A stretch of 64,000 nucleotides of DNA. It comes from Celoporthe dispersa. Its lineage: Eukaryota; Ascomycota; Sordariomycetes; Diaporthales; Cryphonectriaceae. The position numbers and the translations under genes are program-made. The stretch covers positions 124,001 to 188,000 of the forward strand of contig WAID01000015.1 in assembly GCA_016584495.1 (NCBI GenBank), given 5' to 3'. Of this stretch, positions 20,959 to 31,075 are shown in pieces (within the stretch, counting starts at the first letter, position 1; every line of letters starts with the position of its first letter). The notes under the pieces were generated by a model that was given only the letters and a program-made list of their open reading frames with translations, did not search any database and was not told where the DNA came from.

Positions 20959-22656
20959 ATGGCAGGCAGCACGGCGACGGCCACGCAGCTGACGCAGAGC
21001 GCCTTCGATGTAAGCACCGTCATTCATTCTCTCTCCCCCTCTCTCCCCTTCTCACGCATCGGTGCTGCTGGTGCTGAAGTCAAACTCCAATTCAGGGCAT
21101 CAACTGGCTCTTTTTCTCCCTCTCCGTCATCGCCCTCGCCTCGCGGCTTTACATCCGGATCACCGTCTTTCGTAAACTCATCACCGAGGACTTTCTCATG
21201 CTCGCCACCCTATGTCTGCTCATCGCTGATGAAGCCCTCGGTCAACGTTTCTCGAGCACCATCTATTGGTTCATGGGCGTACTCAACGGAACGAGATCCT
21301 ATGGCAGTGACCTTACTGGTTTTCTAGATGCGGCGAGCGCCATGTTGAGTACGTGTAGTCATCCACCCTGTACCCTCCAGCGCATTCCTCCAAATCCCGG
21401 GTACTGTTCCTTGCTCTCAGACGAGTCGCCAGAGTCATCCTAGGGGAGCGCCTTGGTTATCGGGTAGCCAGCTTTGGTATGGAAGCAAATCGACTGACTT
21501 AGTGCTCGACCGACATCTAGAGGCTCTCGGCGCCGCCATCATCTTCTTCCTCGCAGCCCTATATGTCATCAAGGCTAATTTCATGTTCTTTTTCCGCCGA
21601 CTGGGCAGCCGGGGCTCCAAGCTCTTCTTCATATTATGGTGGATCGCCTTCGGTATCGTGATGGCATGCGGCATTGTGAGCCTCTGCATGGGCGTTCAGA
21701 CGTTCCGGTGCCTCTTCAACGGCATCATCTTCACGCTCGAGCACTGCGAGACGGACGCGGACCAGAATGTCTACTTCACTTACTTCAAGGTAACGGTGGC
21801 GCTGGATATCATCACAGACGCAATAAGTAAGTGCTTTGTCATCCGTCCTGACCAGGTTGCATGAAAAATGAGATGGACAGAAAAGAAGAGGGCAAAAGAG
21901 ACAGAGCATGAGGGACTGACTGGTAGGACGGAGGGGGCACACAGTCATCGCCTTTCCCATCTGGATCCTATGGGGCGTACAGATCTCCACGCGCAAGAAG
22001 ATCGCCCTCGGCGCCATCTTCTCGCTCGTCGGCCTGACCATCGTGGCGACAATCCTCCGGGGCGCAATCCTGACCAGCGTTTTTGAGGAATCGGAGGCGG
22101 GAAAGACGATCAATATCCCGTGGATCTGGTTCTGGTTTCATATCGAGCTGTGCATATGTGAGTCCCCCAAGCCCCCCCCCATCACCACCTTTACCCACCC
22201 ATGCTGCCGTCAAGAGAGACGATTCACCTTCACATTCGGACCCACCATAAATTGACTCGCTCTGGTTGTTGTCATATCAGCCGTAATAGTTGCGTGCCTC
22301 GTCTCCTTCCGCTCGCTTTTCATGCACAACCGCGAGCAGGCGTCCGGCGAAGCGCAGCGCCGGGCCGCCGCCCTGAGGCGAAGGAGCGGCTACAACCAGT
22401 ATCTCGGCGGAAACAGCAACGAGCGGACGCCGCAGCAGAGTGGGAACGCTAGCCGAGGCAATCTAGGTCTTCGAGGGCAGTTCAAGTATTGGCAGGACAG
22501 TGTATTCGACGCGTGTCGGACGCTGGAGGGTTTGGATTTCGATGACGGGACCACTCTGGTCGACGAAGAACATGAGATGCCCGAGAGAAGTCCGGCTGAA
22601 GGGACAGAGCATCAGAGAGACCTGGAGGCGGGCCATGGTGCTGCAACACCACCACC

Positions 22657-22689
<33 letters not shown>

Positions 22690-22924
22690 CCAACAAGCCT
22701 CTCGAGGATCGGATCGGTCGCCGAGTATCGATTCCCTACTCATGGTGGAGGAGGCACAGTCGCCCGTGACAGATAGACAGGACGACCGCAGGATGACCTT
22801 TACCGGCAGCATAGATTCATCCGGAGGGCGACCACTCAGCTTCGACTCGCTCAATCGACATTCGACGGGAGCATCTGTGAGCTCAGTGTCCTCTTCAGAG
22901 GAGAGGCGAGCCCCATCTCGATAG
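20959..22924 (+). CDS. Fungal rhodopsin-domain integral membrane protein with poly-Gln tail
   Basis: Five exons, 20959..21009, 21096..21348, 21503..21826, 21945..22157 and 22281..22924, give 494 residues. Seven hydrophobic helices are spread over residues about 18-260. The pattern (GINWLFFSLSVIALASRLYIR, then ITEDFLMLATL, ALYVIKANFMFFF and FPIWILWGVQISTRKK) matches the fungal rhodopsin-like membrane domain, which has no demonstrated retinal binding in most members. The long C-terminal tail is hydrophilic and Ser-rich, with ten consecutive Gln. The second intron (154 nt) is the least certain. A variant with an extra small exon would need a 26-nt intron, which is too short, so I prefer the single intron. 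The transported or sensed molecule is unknown. Confidence 0.8.
22658..22687. repeat. CAG trinucleotide repeat encoding poly-Gln
   Basis: Nine CAG codons and one CAA in frame in the C-terminal tail of the rhodopsin-domain protein. Length polymorphism is likely. Confidence 0.95.
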
Positions 22925-24913
22925 CAGGAGTCGTGCGAAGGGTGGAATGCGCGCTTGCCTCAAGCCATAGTAATTTTTAATGTCGAGAAATCAATTTTGA
23001 TACCAACTGGACATTCTCATGCTTCTCTCCCTGTGATAGAAAAGATGAGGTTGTTGAGATTGGTGGTCTCGTGCGGTTGTTTCAGTACCTGTCGTGATGC
23101 TGCAGGGTGTGCAGGTGGTTTGCATGAAGTGGCAGGTTGATCGATGACAACGCTACTACCTGGGTATCTCGCCTACTTATACACGTTGGGCTGTGGGGCC
23201 CGCTTCTGTCACTGCAACACTATCTAGGCAACGGTATAACACACTGCCTGCATGTACTAAAGTATTTATGCCCCTTAGCATCTATCTGCATGTACCTACG
23301 TATTTATGCCACGCCAACATTTACCTTGTACCCAAGTGTGCACATGGCCCTTGAAATCTACACTTGCCCAAATAATATGTCAAATTGTCGATCAGCACAA
23401 GGGACCTCGTTTGGATTTCATGCCCGTAAGGTAAAATAAGCTGCCCCCGTGCCTCTCCAGTGACATGAAGCAGGCAGAAGAGACTGAGGATTTTGTCGCA
23501 AAGTCACAAGCTACAAAGCTGCAAAGATACTTGGAAGTAAAGTTCTATGACATCGTGAAGTCTGCAGGGACGATGCCAGCAATTATTTATTCCGGGGCTT
23601 GGGCCTCTACTTGGGCTCCTGATCCGCCCGCGGACGGGAAGGGCCCCTTAGACACGTGGGCAGACAATAGAAGAAAGGATCACCTTGATTGATCACAAAG
23701 TCAATTACCGCCACAAACATCACATCACGCATCACATCACTCCCTGTGATTTTTAGTTTTATTTTTTAAGAGGCGGCTAGGAGTTTTCTGTTCGGTGGTT
23801 AGCGACGTCTCCCGTCTTGCAGCAGCTCATATATCAGAGATCGTGAGGTGGCTTGCTGCCCAGTTGAATATACTTCTTCATGCCCTTCCTCACACTATTT
23901 CGACCAGTTCGCACAGAGTGAGACGGTAGCCCACTACCTGCTAACCTACCTACCCATGGAGGCAGTCCTTGCATGAAGGATGGCAGCGTGGGGAAGTTGA
24001 TCGCGATTTGTCCAGTAGAAGCGATCCCCCTTTTCCGGGGCCGCTAACTAATCGCAACACGGCTCTATAAGAATGAGTTGCCGCTCTCTTTCAGGGGTAA
24101 GGCCTGTCAGTGATGCAGGTCATGTCCGCCAATTTGTTAGGCAGAAGGGAGAGATCTTGAGAACGGCCTGGCTGCTCTCTCACATAGGCTCATACATAAT
24201 GGGCCACACGTAGCAGGTCGCGGCTTCGGAAGTGCTGGACAGAATCAAACCTGCCCAGCTGAAATGCCATACGGCAGGAAGTTTCTCGCTTCGGAAGGAC
24301 GGCTTGTTGTGCGCTGGGATGGTTGCTGATCTAGTATGAATGAATGATTGCTCATTTTTAGCCGAGCTCAAATTTCGAGAAATATGTCTAAATCTGTGTA
24401 GCACGTTTTTAGTGGGGTCCCGCCTTCAATGCAGTGGCTATATCCATCCGACGTTTCCTGCAGCCCTTCTCTATTCAAGTCTGGCTGCCTCACACTATGA
24501 AGCGTCTGAGGACAACTTCTAGAAATTCCTCGAAACGCAGACTTGTGCAGAGCGATCCATCGCCGGTCTCCCCCTTGGAAGTATAGGGTCTCTGCTTTCC
24601 TTAGCCATTAGTAGAGAAAGTAGGAATCAGCCACTTATACTCACCCCCGAGCCTAGTTTCAACCCGCCAACAAAACCTCTAACGACTCATCCTCAATCTA
24701 ATCGTCTCCTTCCAATTAGATTTTTCAATTCGGATAACAACATCTGTCTAATACCTGTCAAATCCTATTCCATAACAAGTAGATTAATGCCTCATTCAAG
24801 ATTCTCCGGCAGATTCGCATCTGCACCGTATTAATAGTCACCAAAAAGTGGCACTGCAGTCTCGTCTCCCTCCCTGGCAGACACCATCAGAGCGCTGACA
24901 TGTTTTCTACGGT
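22925..24913. other. 2-kb intergenic region, no gene seen
   Basis: Convergent 3' space between the rhodopsin-domain gene and the type I membrane protein gene. The longest candidate, 23465-23692 (75 codons), has no recognisable features. Confidence 0.5.
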
Positions 24914-26037
24914 TCAAGGCAATTCAAGAGCCTCTATAACATGTGTAAGTTTGCGCCTAAGTCCTCGCCCAGGGCCATCATCCACATCCACAGACAGTTC
25001 AGCGGCTTCCACGTACATACTCGTCCCAATTTCAGCAGGAGGCCCTGGCCTCCGGTAGGCTACAGATTCAGCCCGATCAACAGCCCGTCCCAACGCTGAT
25101 CTCTGCATCGACGGCTGGCGATTTTCCCATGCATCCTGTTCTCGATGCTCAGGCTTCCTCTTGATCCACCTCCACAAGAAAAAATCCTGCAGTCCCCAAT
25201 GATAACACGCCTATTACCGCCCCAATAACAATGCCGACCGTGATACCTAAGGACGAGGTATTGGAACCTGAGGGGTTGATTCTAGAAGTCGGTATTGAAG
25301 TAGCAAGTATTTTTGAGGCCGAAGCATCAAGCGCAGCCGTTGAGGTGGCATCAACTCTCGCCGGAGCTTGAGATTGAGTACTAGTGCCGCTGGACGTGGC
25401 AATATTCAGCCCATTAATCGGAACACCGTAGACCGTGATCGTCCCACTCTTGACCGTAGACGAATAGGGTCCCCACGTCCAGCTCGACGCGCTCGAAACT
25501 GTGTGAAGGCCCTCCCAGCTCAACGTCTCGCCAGCCGTGACCGCCGACGTGCATTGTGTTGGCAGGACTTCCGTGCGGAGATCGTCGATCTCATGGTAAA
25601 AGCCGTATCCTGAAGGACAGCAGAATGTCTGCGTGGTTCCGGCATCGATGGACGAAGTTAGGGCTTCGTAATAAGCGCCTGGACAGACGAAACGTGGGCC
25701 TAGAATCGTTGTCGACACAGAGTTCTTGGTTTGAAACCACCATGAGGTCGCCTGTGGTGGCCAACAAGTTGAAAAGTCCTTATTTATGTTATCTACATAC
25801 GCTGGGTCCCCTGATAGGTTGAATAACTCAGTCAATATCCCACGTAAAAGGAAGAGGTATTTTGTGAGCGAATCCTAGAAAGGCCCAACATGGTCACTTA
25901 CAGGCAAACAAACTTAGATCCATAGGTTGATAGATAGCAGACGCACAGTCGGCACCTGCTGAGATCCATGTTGTCGATAGTGGAAGGTAAGACGTGGTTG
26001 TGCCACTCGCGATAGTGACAGATACTGTTGCTGCCAT
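24914..26037 (-). CDS. Putative type I single-pass surface protein, one frame change
   Basis: Exons 26037..25902 and 25810..24914. The first intron is GTAAGT...CTATCAG, 91 nt. The ectodomain has spaced cysteines (ADCASAIYQ, STCWPP, FVCPGAYYE, TFCCPSGYGF, PTQCTS), then a Ser/Thr-rich stalk, one transmembrane helix (LGITVGIVIGAVIGVLSLG) and a basic cytoplasmic tail. The natural continuation from the helix, FFLWRWIKRKPEH, is reached only by dropping one T from a run of six (A6 at 25179-25184 on the + strand); otherwise translation stops ten codons later. With that correction the protein has 343 residues. This layout is common among uncharacterised fungal cell-surface proteins. No clear signal peptide follows the chosen ATG. 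An in-frame extension to an ATG at 26184 adds a moderately hydrophobic segment, so the true start is open. Confidence 0.65.
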
Positions 26038-27257
26038 CGCTCCAGAAGCGCGGAAACAATGAATTACCCTCAATAATGTGAACAACGCGTAGTGAAGAGA
26101 GTTCTCACAAAAGAGAGAAGAGAAACTTAAAGACAGCAGGGTACAAGTTCTCCGGTAATGTATTAAGTAATTTTTAACGCGCATTGGTCAGTTGTCAGAT
26201 GGTGTGGGTAGCTCTGATGTTTTGGCCTGGTGGTCGCATACAGCCCCTAATTTGACCTCGAAAGGACGAACGGCTTGGGGCTGTTTCAAAAAACCAGGCA
26301 ACTCCACACATCTGACCACCTTGTTGGACGGTCTGCTCGGCTTCACGACGGGGAGTCAACTTGTCACAAGTTTGGCAGCAGGCCCAAGAAGTATTCACTA
26401 TTACAGCATAAAAGCGGAATATCGATGAAAGAGTGCAATGAAACAAATACAATGCCCCCCAAAAAGTACTCCCCATTTGTGTTCAAAGTTGTGCCTCGTC
26501 GCAGTCTGCCTCTTCGTCTGTATACTGCGCCATTCGTTCAATGGTCTGCTGTACCACAGTACCAATAGTGTAGAATTCCCAGAGTTGATGCGATTTGGTC
26601 AAAAATTGAACTCTGCCTTGTTAGGCCAGGCTCGACCCGTACACAAGGTTCTGAGTCTAACAGCTAATTAGAGACCAGGCTTCCTCAAGGATGAGTGAGG
26701 CCGGATTACGCTGGGCCGAAACCTCGCGTGAGGTGACCGGCCAAGTGGGGACAGGGCTGGTTTTTGGGTGGGGGGGTGGGGGGAGGGTTGTTGGTTTCCT
26801 CGCATCACCCAGTTTTGAGCTGGAGGCCCTTGTAAATTTGCATGGACCTCAAAACATTTGTGAGAACATGTCATACCGCTGTTATGTGAGAATTGAGAAA
26901 TCCCACTTCGACAGAAGATTAGAGAAACGTATTTGAAGATCAGCTCTTCTCCATGCTTGTATGTGAACACTGAACTGTTAATACTGAAGAACGAACACCA
27001 AACCTTCCATGATCAATATACTCCTAGGTCTCTGAAATTGGAACCGACACGGAGTCAATAACAGCGGGCAGGGGAAGTGGGTACTGGAAACCAGAGGACA
27101 AGACCGACAATATGAATGCTCCAGCTTCTCTAAACTACTTTCAACTAAAGTTTTCAAGGAAAGGGACTACAAATATTACCAAACGCCTCCAGCATCTAGT
27201 GCTATACTTTTATCTTAAGGGAAATCCCTAGTTTTTCCTTCTTCTCCCAGATATTGT
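26038..27257. other. Intergenic region, no gene seen
   Basis: 1.2 kb between two genes on the - strand. Short ORFs overlap on both strands with no recognisable content. A G-tract cluster at 26766-26787 is listed separately. Confidence 0.5.
26766..26787 (+). repeat. G-tract cluster, quadruplex-capable
   Basis: GGG-T-G7-T-G6-A-GGG on the + strand, a four-run G-quadruplex pattern. Confidence 0.7.
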
Positions 27258-28155
27258 TCAAGAGGTGCACTTTGATACATGTCTCTTGAGGTTGTCTTCA
27301 CGGATTGTCGAGTACGTACACCCTTGCTTTGGGCAACGGTGCTTGATGTTTTCAACGCCTTGGCTTTGCGCTGCACGCCGGTGCTCCTCATTCCACTTTG
27401 ATTTGGCCAATAAGTGCCGTTGTAGGCTTTTTCTTTTCCGCTGCGGCGTAATTGCAATGATTAGCGCTGCATCTGAAGGGCTTAGTGTGCTTATTTGTGT
27501 GGATTTTGAGCTTAGTCCTATCAGCAAAGCTCCTGTGGCAGTAGGAGCAGTCGAAGGGTGCCTCTGGGGACGAGGCCCCAGAAGCTGTTATCGAGACTCG
27601 GGTCGTGTTATGTGAAGTCGTCAGGTCAATGAGAGGGGTGTTGTCTTCTGGGTAGAATTCTGACTGATCGCCTTCGACTGCAGGCAGTTGCCTGGTTGGA
27701 AAGGCCCTAAGGTCGATGTGTTCGTTTCTGGGAAGAGTTGAGTCCGCGCAACCTGATATACTTTCTATAGGTAGGTCGGGAATTGTCCAATCCGATGACG
27801 TATCGATCGACATGTCCAAAAGGTCCAGAGACATGAGCTGACCCTCGAACTTAGTATCAAAGACGTCAAAGAGTGGAAAGTCATAGCACTGGGCCACAGG
27901 ACTCGCTGTCATGATGCTTGTTTGTGGGCTTTTGAGCAACGAGATGGTCGAGGAGCCTGTATTGGAGATAGAGCTCTGTGAATTGTTGTCCCATTCGTAA
28001 TGGTGCGAAGCGTTGCGAGGTTCGAGATCGCCATCACTTAGGAAATCGTCTTTCAGACCATTGCATTCCAACTGATGTAAAATGAGGTCGATCTCAGCCA
28101 GATTGGCACCGATTTGTGTTGTATCGTCCGTGACGAAGTTCATGTCTCCCTCCAT
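27258..28155 (-). CDS. C2H2 zinc-finger transcription factor, one frame change
   Basis: A single exon on the - strand from an ATG at 28155. The N-terminal two thirds is acidic and Ser/Thr-rich, a likely activation region. It is followed by a classical finger, FDCSYCHRSFADRTKLKIHTNKH (C-x2-C...H-x4-H), then a second, longer finger starting FRCSANHCNYAAAEKK. A third, RCPKQGCTYSTIREDNLKRH, lies in another frame. Dropping one base from an AAAAA run (T5 on the + strand at 27428-27432) joins them into a 298-residue protein; as written, translation stops at 255 residues inside finger two. The unusual spacing (a long insert between the histidines of finger two) is typical of fungus-specific C2H2 proteins. 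Target genes are unknown. No pathway cluster is obvious around it. Confidence 0.75.
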
Positions 28156-28520
28156 TTTGAAACAGCCTCATGGGAGTTGGGCTTGATGGGGGAGTATAGT
28201 GTTTTGAAAAAAGTGATTTGTGTTGGTTGTGCGAGATATGGGTGCTTGTTCGATGTTCGATGTCTTTGATTTGTTGTCAATACCCTCCCTGTCTTGACAG
28301 CCAAATTCAAGTCGTTACCCTGGTTTCTCCAGGAGGTGGAGGAGATCTCCCGACAATAAATTGTTCGTGGGTGCTGCCAGGTGAATCATAGTTTCAAGGA
28401 AGATGAACATTGCGGTGTGAACCCAACGAGGCGATTTCCAACTGTCGGCTTCCATTGAACCCAAGTTTGGCGTTCGGAACAAATAGATAATCTGAATCTA
28501 GTTTATCAGCCATCTTCAGC

Positions 28521-29252
28521 TCAGCCTGGATTAAGCGCTCGGGAGAGAGGACAGACCGTCATCAATGTGCAGAGAAGGCAGGCTGGTGCCCATGGTGCCA
28601 CATAGACCGTATAAGATCTATGACAATGGGCTAATGTTTCCATACTGATCTTCTGCAGATCACTTTTGCTCAATACGAGTGAGTGAGGTGACCATAGCAA
28701 CAGACCACGGGCAAGATTGTGTATGTTGAACATTCTTGTCCTACCCTCGGGTTGAAGAACTCCAGCTTGAGTGCAACTTTTGCTCAATGTGCCGTCTGTG
28801 CAGCAACTTTGCATCGACGATTCGACTGGGAATGAGCCGCACAGGTTGTCACGGTTGATAGCGGACGCAAGTCCAACGGAGCGGACCGTGTTGTTAGCCA
28901 AGACTTTTGTAGGCAGAGCAGGAATTGATGCAACTCTGCCAAGTGCGAGACTCGAGGTGTGATGAGTAGGCTCTTCTTGACCCCATGCTGATGAGAGGGC
29001 TGCTGGATTTGCACTTGTGCTAGAAATGAGGAGGGAATCCTTGTCGTGGCTCTCATCACCCAGATGACCTAGACACACATGTCTCTCGATCCCGTTGACT
29101 AGAATTGTGACTGGGGGAGACTCGATCATCATGATGGCGATGCGAATCTCCCAGTTGGGTGTGTTCTTTTGTGAGGAAACTAGGCTGATCAAGGATGAGG
29201 CGTAAGCTCCGCCCGGCTCTGGTTCAAGGACGTACGACCTTTTTTTGGCCAT
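28521..29252 (-). CDS. Hypothetical protein, orphan ORF of 243 codons
   Basis: An uninterrupted frame from an ATG at 29252, starting MAKKRSYVLEPEPGG. No domain, signal peptide or clear membrane helix was recognised. The C-terminal third is Cys- and Leu-rich and looks less protein-like than the first 90 residues. A splice-linked shorter protein is possible. It lies upstream of the C2H2 gene on the same strand. Reality as a gene is uncertain. Confidence 0.3.
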   Translation of the reverse strand: MAKKRSYVLEPEPGGAYASSLISLVSSQKNTPNWEIRIAIMMIESPPVTILVNGIERHVCLGHLGDESHDKDSLLISSTSANPAALSSAWGQEEPTHHTSSLALGRVASIPALPTKVLANNTVRSVGLASAINRDNLCGSFPVESSMQSCCTDGTLSKSCTQAGVLQPEGRTRMFNIHNLARGLLLWSPHSLVLSKSDLQKISMETLAHCHRSYTVYVAPWAPACLLCTLMTVCPLSRALNPG

Positions 29253-30201
29253 GGTGGACTTCGTAGTTGCGATGATACTGACTTGAGGCGAGTAATGCTG
29301 TTGTGTGCCTGGGTCAGGTTCAGGGAATTCTGAATCATAAGCTTATTTCAAACAAGAAGAAAAAGGCACAGAAAGGGGGCTATAAAAAGTTAATTGCCTT
29401 CAGGGCCTTCAAGAGTCATACCGAGCTCACATTATCTTGGTGGGTCTTGCGCAGCGAATCATCTTGTACAGTCACTTCGGGTCCGGGTGGCAGTGCATAA
29501 TGCTGCAGAGAGGCCAAAGATGAAGCGGGGGAGTGGAGTAATCCCTCCCTGGAGGCTTTTGCAGGGCAACTAGGTGAAATCATTCCTCTCTATGTACTCT
29601 ACTATAGAAACACCCTCATGTATGATATTGAGCCCCATGGCTACCTTGTAATGTAATTCCGTACCAGTGAGGATACTGAATCTCTAGGTTCCTGTAAGGT
29701 AGCCTTCTTATCTAATATGCAATCTTGACAACGAACCTCGGGACCAGGCTATACAAATGCATCACATGAAGTAAAGACTGTAAAGTTCTAGCTGTGGGGA
29801 ATCAAACATCTGGTTTCATTCGTACGACTGTTTAGAAGTGTGGCTACGAAGTGCAGGAAAGCTACATCACACCATACTTAATACATATCCATCCATGAAT
29901 TGAATGGTCGTTTTCAATAATGATCTTCTCTCAGACACTATCAAGTGTGACTTTTCTTTTCACCAATGCATAATCGAGATTGGGTCTTTTGAGCTGCACT
30001 AATTTGCAAAGTCGGCGCACATTCTTATAATAGAGTAAGACACATGTCTAATTACTTATAGTCACCATCAGTTGCTTCAGCTCTTTATGGAACCATTCTT
30101 CTAGCTAAAGTATCTATTTGAGCCTGCTCAAATTGAAAGACACCTGATTATCTCCTCCATTGGAGTCTAGATGCACAAAAGGGCAGCGAAACCTTAGATT
30201 A
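29253..30201. other. AT-rich intergenic region, no gene seen
   Basis: About 950 nt with low GC and no ORF of note. It includes the 3' flank of the secreted-protein gene. Confidence 0.5.
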
Positions 30202-31075
30202 TCACTGGCAAATAGCTTGAACAACACTCGTCAAGCCCGTGATGTAATCTACTCCAGTAAGTTCCAATGGCGCAAGAACACCAAGAGCATCGTTAATGGT
30301 GGCCAAGATTGAATTGCAGTCTAGAGCCTCCGGATCCTCAGATGACCCTGAAAACGTGACTTGTGCTTTCTGGTTTTGATGCTCATCATACATAGTTGCT
30401 TGGATATAATTCACAAGATGGCAATCGCGGCTTTATTATGGTTAGATTGGATTTTCAAGAGGGTGAGGATATCACTTACAATGTCCTTTCGCCACAATAT
30501 GGCTCCGAAACGACCAAGCGCTTCCATTGGGCTTCCACCTTGTCTATGCTGTCATTATCCGAGCATAGAGCCTCAGCTGTTGCGTTGGAGCACTGGCGAG
30601 ATGCAACCAAAGCTGCTCCGACGGCGTCAAGGAGGTTGTCAATAACGGCCGTATCATTATCGGCATTGCCCTCCATGACAATCGTGCCTTTGCCAATCCC
30701 AACAAGGCCGTCCGAATTTGCCAAGTACTTGAAGGTCTGGGGAGTGCCCTCGTCACAGCCCGTATCAGTGCATGCGGCCTTCATGAATTTCTTTTCGAAG
30801 TCTTGTACAACTGCATCACCAATATGCCACTGTTCAGGTTGTTGTTAGAAACCCGGAGATGAAGGTGGGGAGCGTGAGTGTTAAAGACTGGCTGGTGTAT
30901 ATACCTTGCTGTTTCCAATTTCGAGCACCGTATTCCATTTGGTTGAATCCGCCCGGTATCCTAGGATTGAGGTATCTGAGAAATTGGAGAAAGGAGTGGC
31001 TAGAGCAGACGTTATGCTGTTACTGAGAATGGCTATAAGCGCCACAGTGCTGAGGTAGTCGAGAAAAAAGAACAT
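30202..31075 (-). CDS. Secreted cysteine-containing protein (candidate effector), unknown family
   Basis: Exons 31075..30905, 30829..30480 and 30430..30202 give 249 residues. Introns start GTATAT and GTAAGT, and both have CTAAC branch sites. A signal peptide is clear: FFFLDYLSTVALIAILSNS, with a probable cut near TSALA/TPF. The mature part is acidic to neutral with eight cysteines (ACTDTGC, RQCSNATAEALC, EPYCGER, RDCHL, LDCNS, AICQ), enough for four disulfides, and includes N-glycosylation sites. No named domain was recognised. Similar small secreted proteins are abundant in plant- and insect-associated fungi. An effector role is only a guess from size, secretion and cysteine content. Confidence 0.75.

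Noticed and set aside
21349..21502. An extra small exon in the rhodopsin-domain gene
   Set aside because: It would need a 26-nt intron. One 154-nt intron keeps frame and gives better family spacing.
23465..23692. 75-codon ORF
   Set aside because: Too short and featureless to support as a gene.
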